6,156 nucleotides of DNA. Source: JBNLBT01 sp050303435. Lineage in GTDB: Bacteria > Pseudomonadota > Gammaproteobacteria > Xanthomonadales > Marinicellaceae. Within the stretch, counting starts at the first letter, position 1, and every line of letters begins with the position of its first letter. The translations under genes and the position numbers were made by a program. The notes under the pieces are model-generated. The model was not told the origin of the DNA and searched no databases. It saw only the letters and a list, made by a program, of their open reading frames with translations. Where the stretch lies: the NCBI GenBank assembly GCA_050303435.1, contig JBNLBT010000147.1:1-6156 (forward strand), in the 5' to 3' direction. This document shows, one piece after another, positions 5,739 through 6,156 of this stretch.

Positions 5739-6156
5739 ATGAATAAAGAAAACAGTAAAGCTCAGTCTGAATTGGAAGTATTTAAAGATTTCTTAAATGC
5801 TGTTCCTATGTCTGTTATTGATCAAAGCATTCGTAACGGAAATGCGAATGAGAAGGAACCAGACATTATATGCCAGGATCTAGACGGTCGCATTCTTGGT
5901 TATGAACTAACTGAGGCATGTTCAGAAGACTGGCAACGAGAATTTAAAAATTTTGATCCCACTTCCAATAAACCACTCTGTTTTTTCCATGATGAGGAGA
6001 CTATTAATACTGTTGAAAAAAAGTTGATGAAATCGTATTGTTCAGATTATCCAATTGATTTGATTATATATTCAAGAAAAATGACTTCACTGAGTTTTGA
6101 TGACTTGAAATCTGAGATTGAGACAGCAGTCGATAATCATCGCAATATGAATAAAA
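5739..6156 (+). CDS. Putative PD-(D/E)XK-nuclease-like protein, 3' truncated by window edge
   Basis: An ATG at 5739 opens 139 codons without a stop before the window ends, preceded by an in-frame TAA at 5727-5729. Residues 40-44 (EPDII) and 56-59 (ELTE), 13 residues apart and linked by a short turn (DLDGR), look like the central strands of a PD-(D/E)XK-type nuclease core. The usual EXK lysine is replaced by ELT, as in variant families that read PD...(I/V/Y)E(V/L)T. A second part, YPIDLIIYSR (104-113), is a likely later strand of the fold. The protein is hydrophilic with no membrane helix, so it is probably cytoplasmic. Base and codon use (many AAA, GAA, ATT, AAT and TTT codons, low GC) differ sharply from all upstream genes, suggesting horizontal transfer. 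The start lacks a strong ribosome binding site (only GGA directly before it). The fold assignment is from motif shape only; function is unknown, and a DNA-acting or defence role is inference. Confidence 0.6.
   Translation, partial: MNKENSKAQSELEVFKDFLNAVPMSVIDQSIRNGNANEKEPDIICQDLDGRILGYELTEACSEDWQREFKNFDPTSNKPLCFFHDEETINTVEKKLMKSYCSDYPIDLIIYSRKMTSLSFDDLKSEIETAVDNHRNMNK

Overview
The window is about 6.2 kb of bacterial chromosome. The first roughly 5.5 kb is GC-rich (I judge about 60% GC by eye), with proteobacterial-looking proteins: an E. coli-type threonine synthase, a GlxA-like AraC regulator and a prohibitin-type SPFH protein. A member of the Pseudomonadota, probably gammaproteobacterial, fits best; I cannot name the genus. 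The last roughly 580 bases are clearly AT-rich (I estimate about 35% GC), look foreign to the rest, and probably mark the edge of an accessory island.

Layout: (1) 1-575 +, the C-terminal part of threonine synthase (thrC), cut by the left edge. (2) 607-3513 +, three membrane-associated genes in a row: an SPFH/prohibitin-like protein, a small two-helix bPH2 protein (YdbS-like) and a large three-bPH2 protein (YdbT-like). The last two overlap by 4 bases (GTGA). (3) 3532-4071 -, an exported NTF2/SnoaL-like protein whose start codon is unclear. (4) 4137-5120 +, divergent from it, a GlxA-family regulator (DJ-1/PfpI-like domain plus AraC DNA-binding domain). (5) 5122-5445 -, convergent with the regulator and one base away, a small membrane protein with an N-terminal four-cysteine zinc ribbon. 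(6) 5446-5738, a non-coding transition where GC drops. (7) 5739 to the right edge +, an open frame of 139 codons with no stop in the window, carrying a PD-(D/E)XK-nuclease-like signature (EPDII ... YELTE).

How the genes work together: the SPFH and bPH2 genes probably form a membrane/envelope module. The two bPH2 genes match the architecture of the Bacillus subtilis ydbS-ydbT pair, a SigmaW-controlled envelope-defence pair, but linking them to an SPFH protein here is inference from adjacency. The GlxA-like regulator may control the divergent exported protein. The low-GC frame at the right edge could be the first gene of a mobile or defence island, but the window stops before this can be tested. 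I found no RNA genes, CRISPR arrays, insertion sequences or complete mobile elements.
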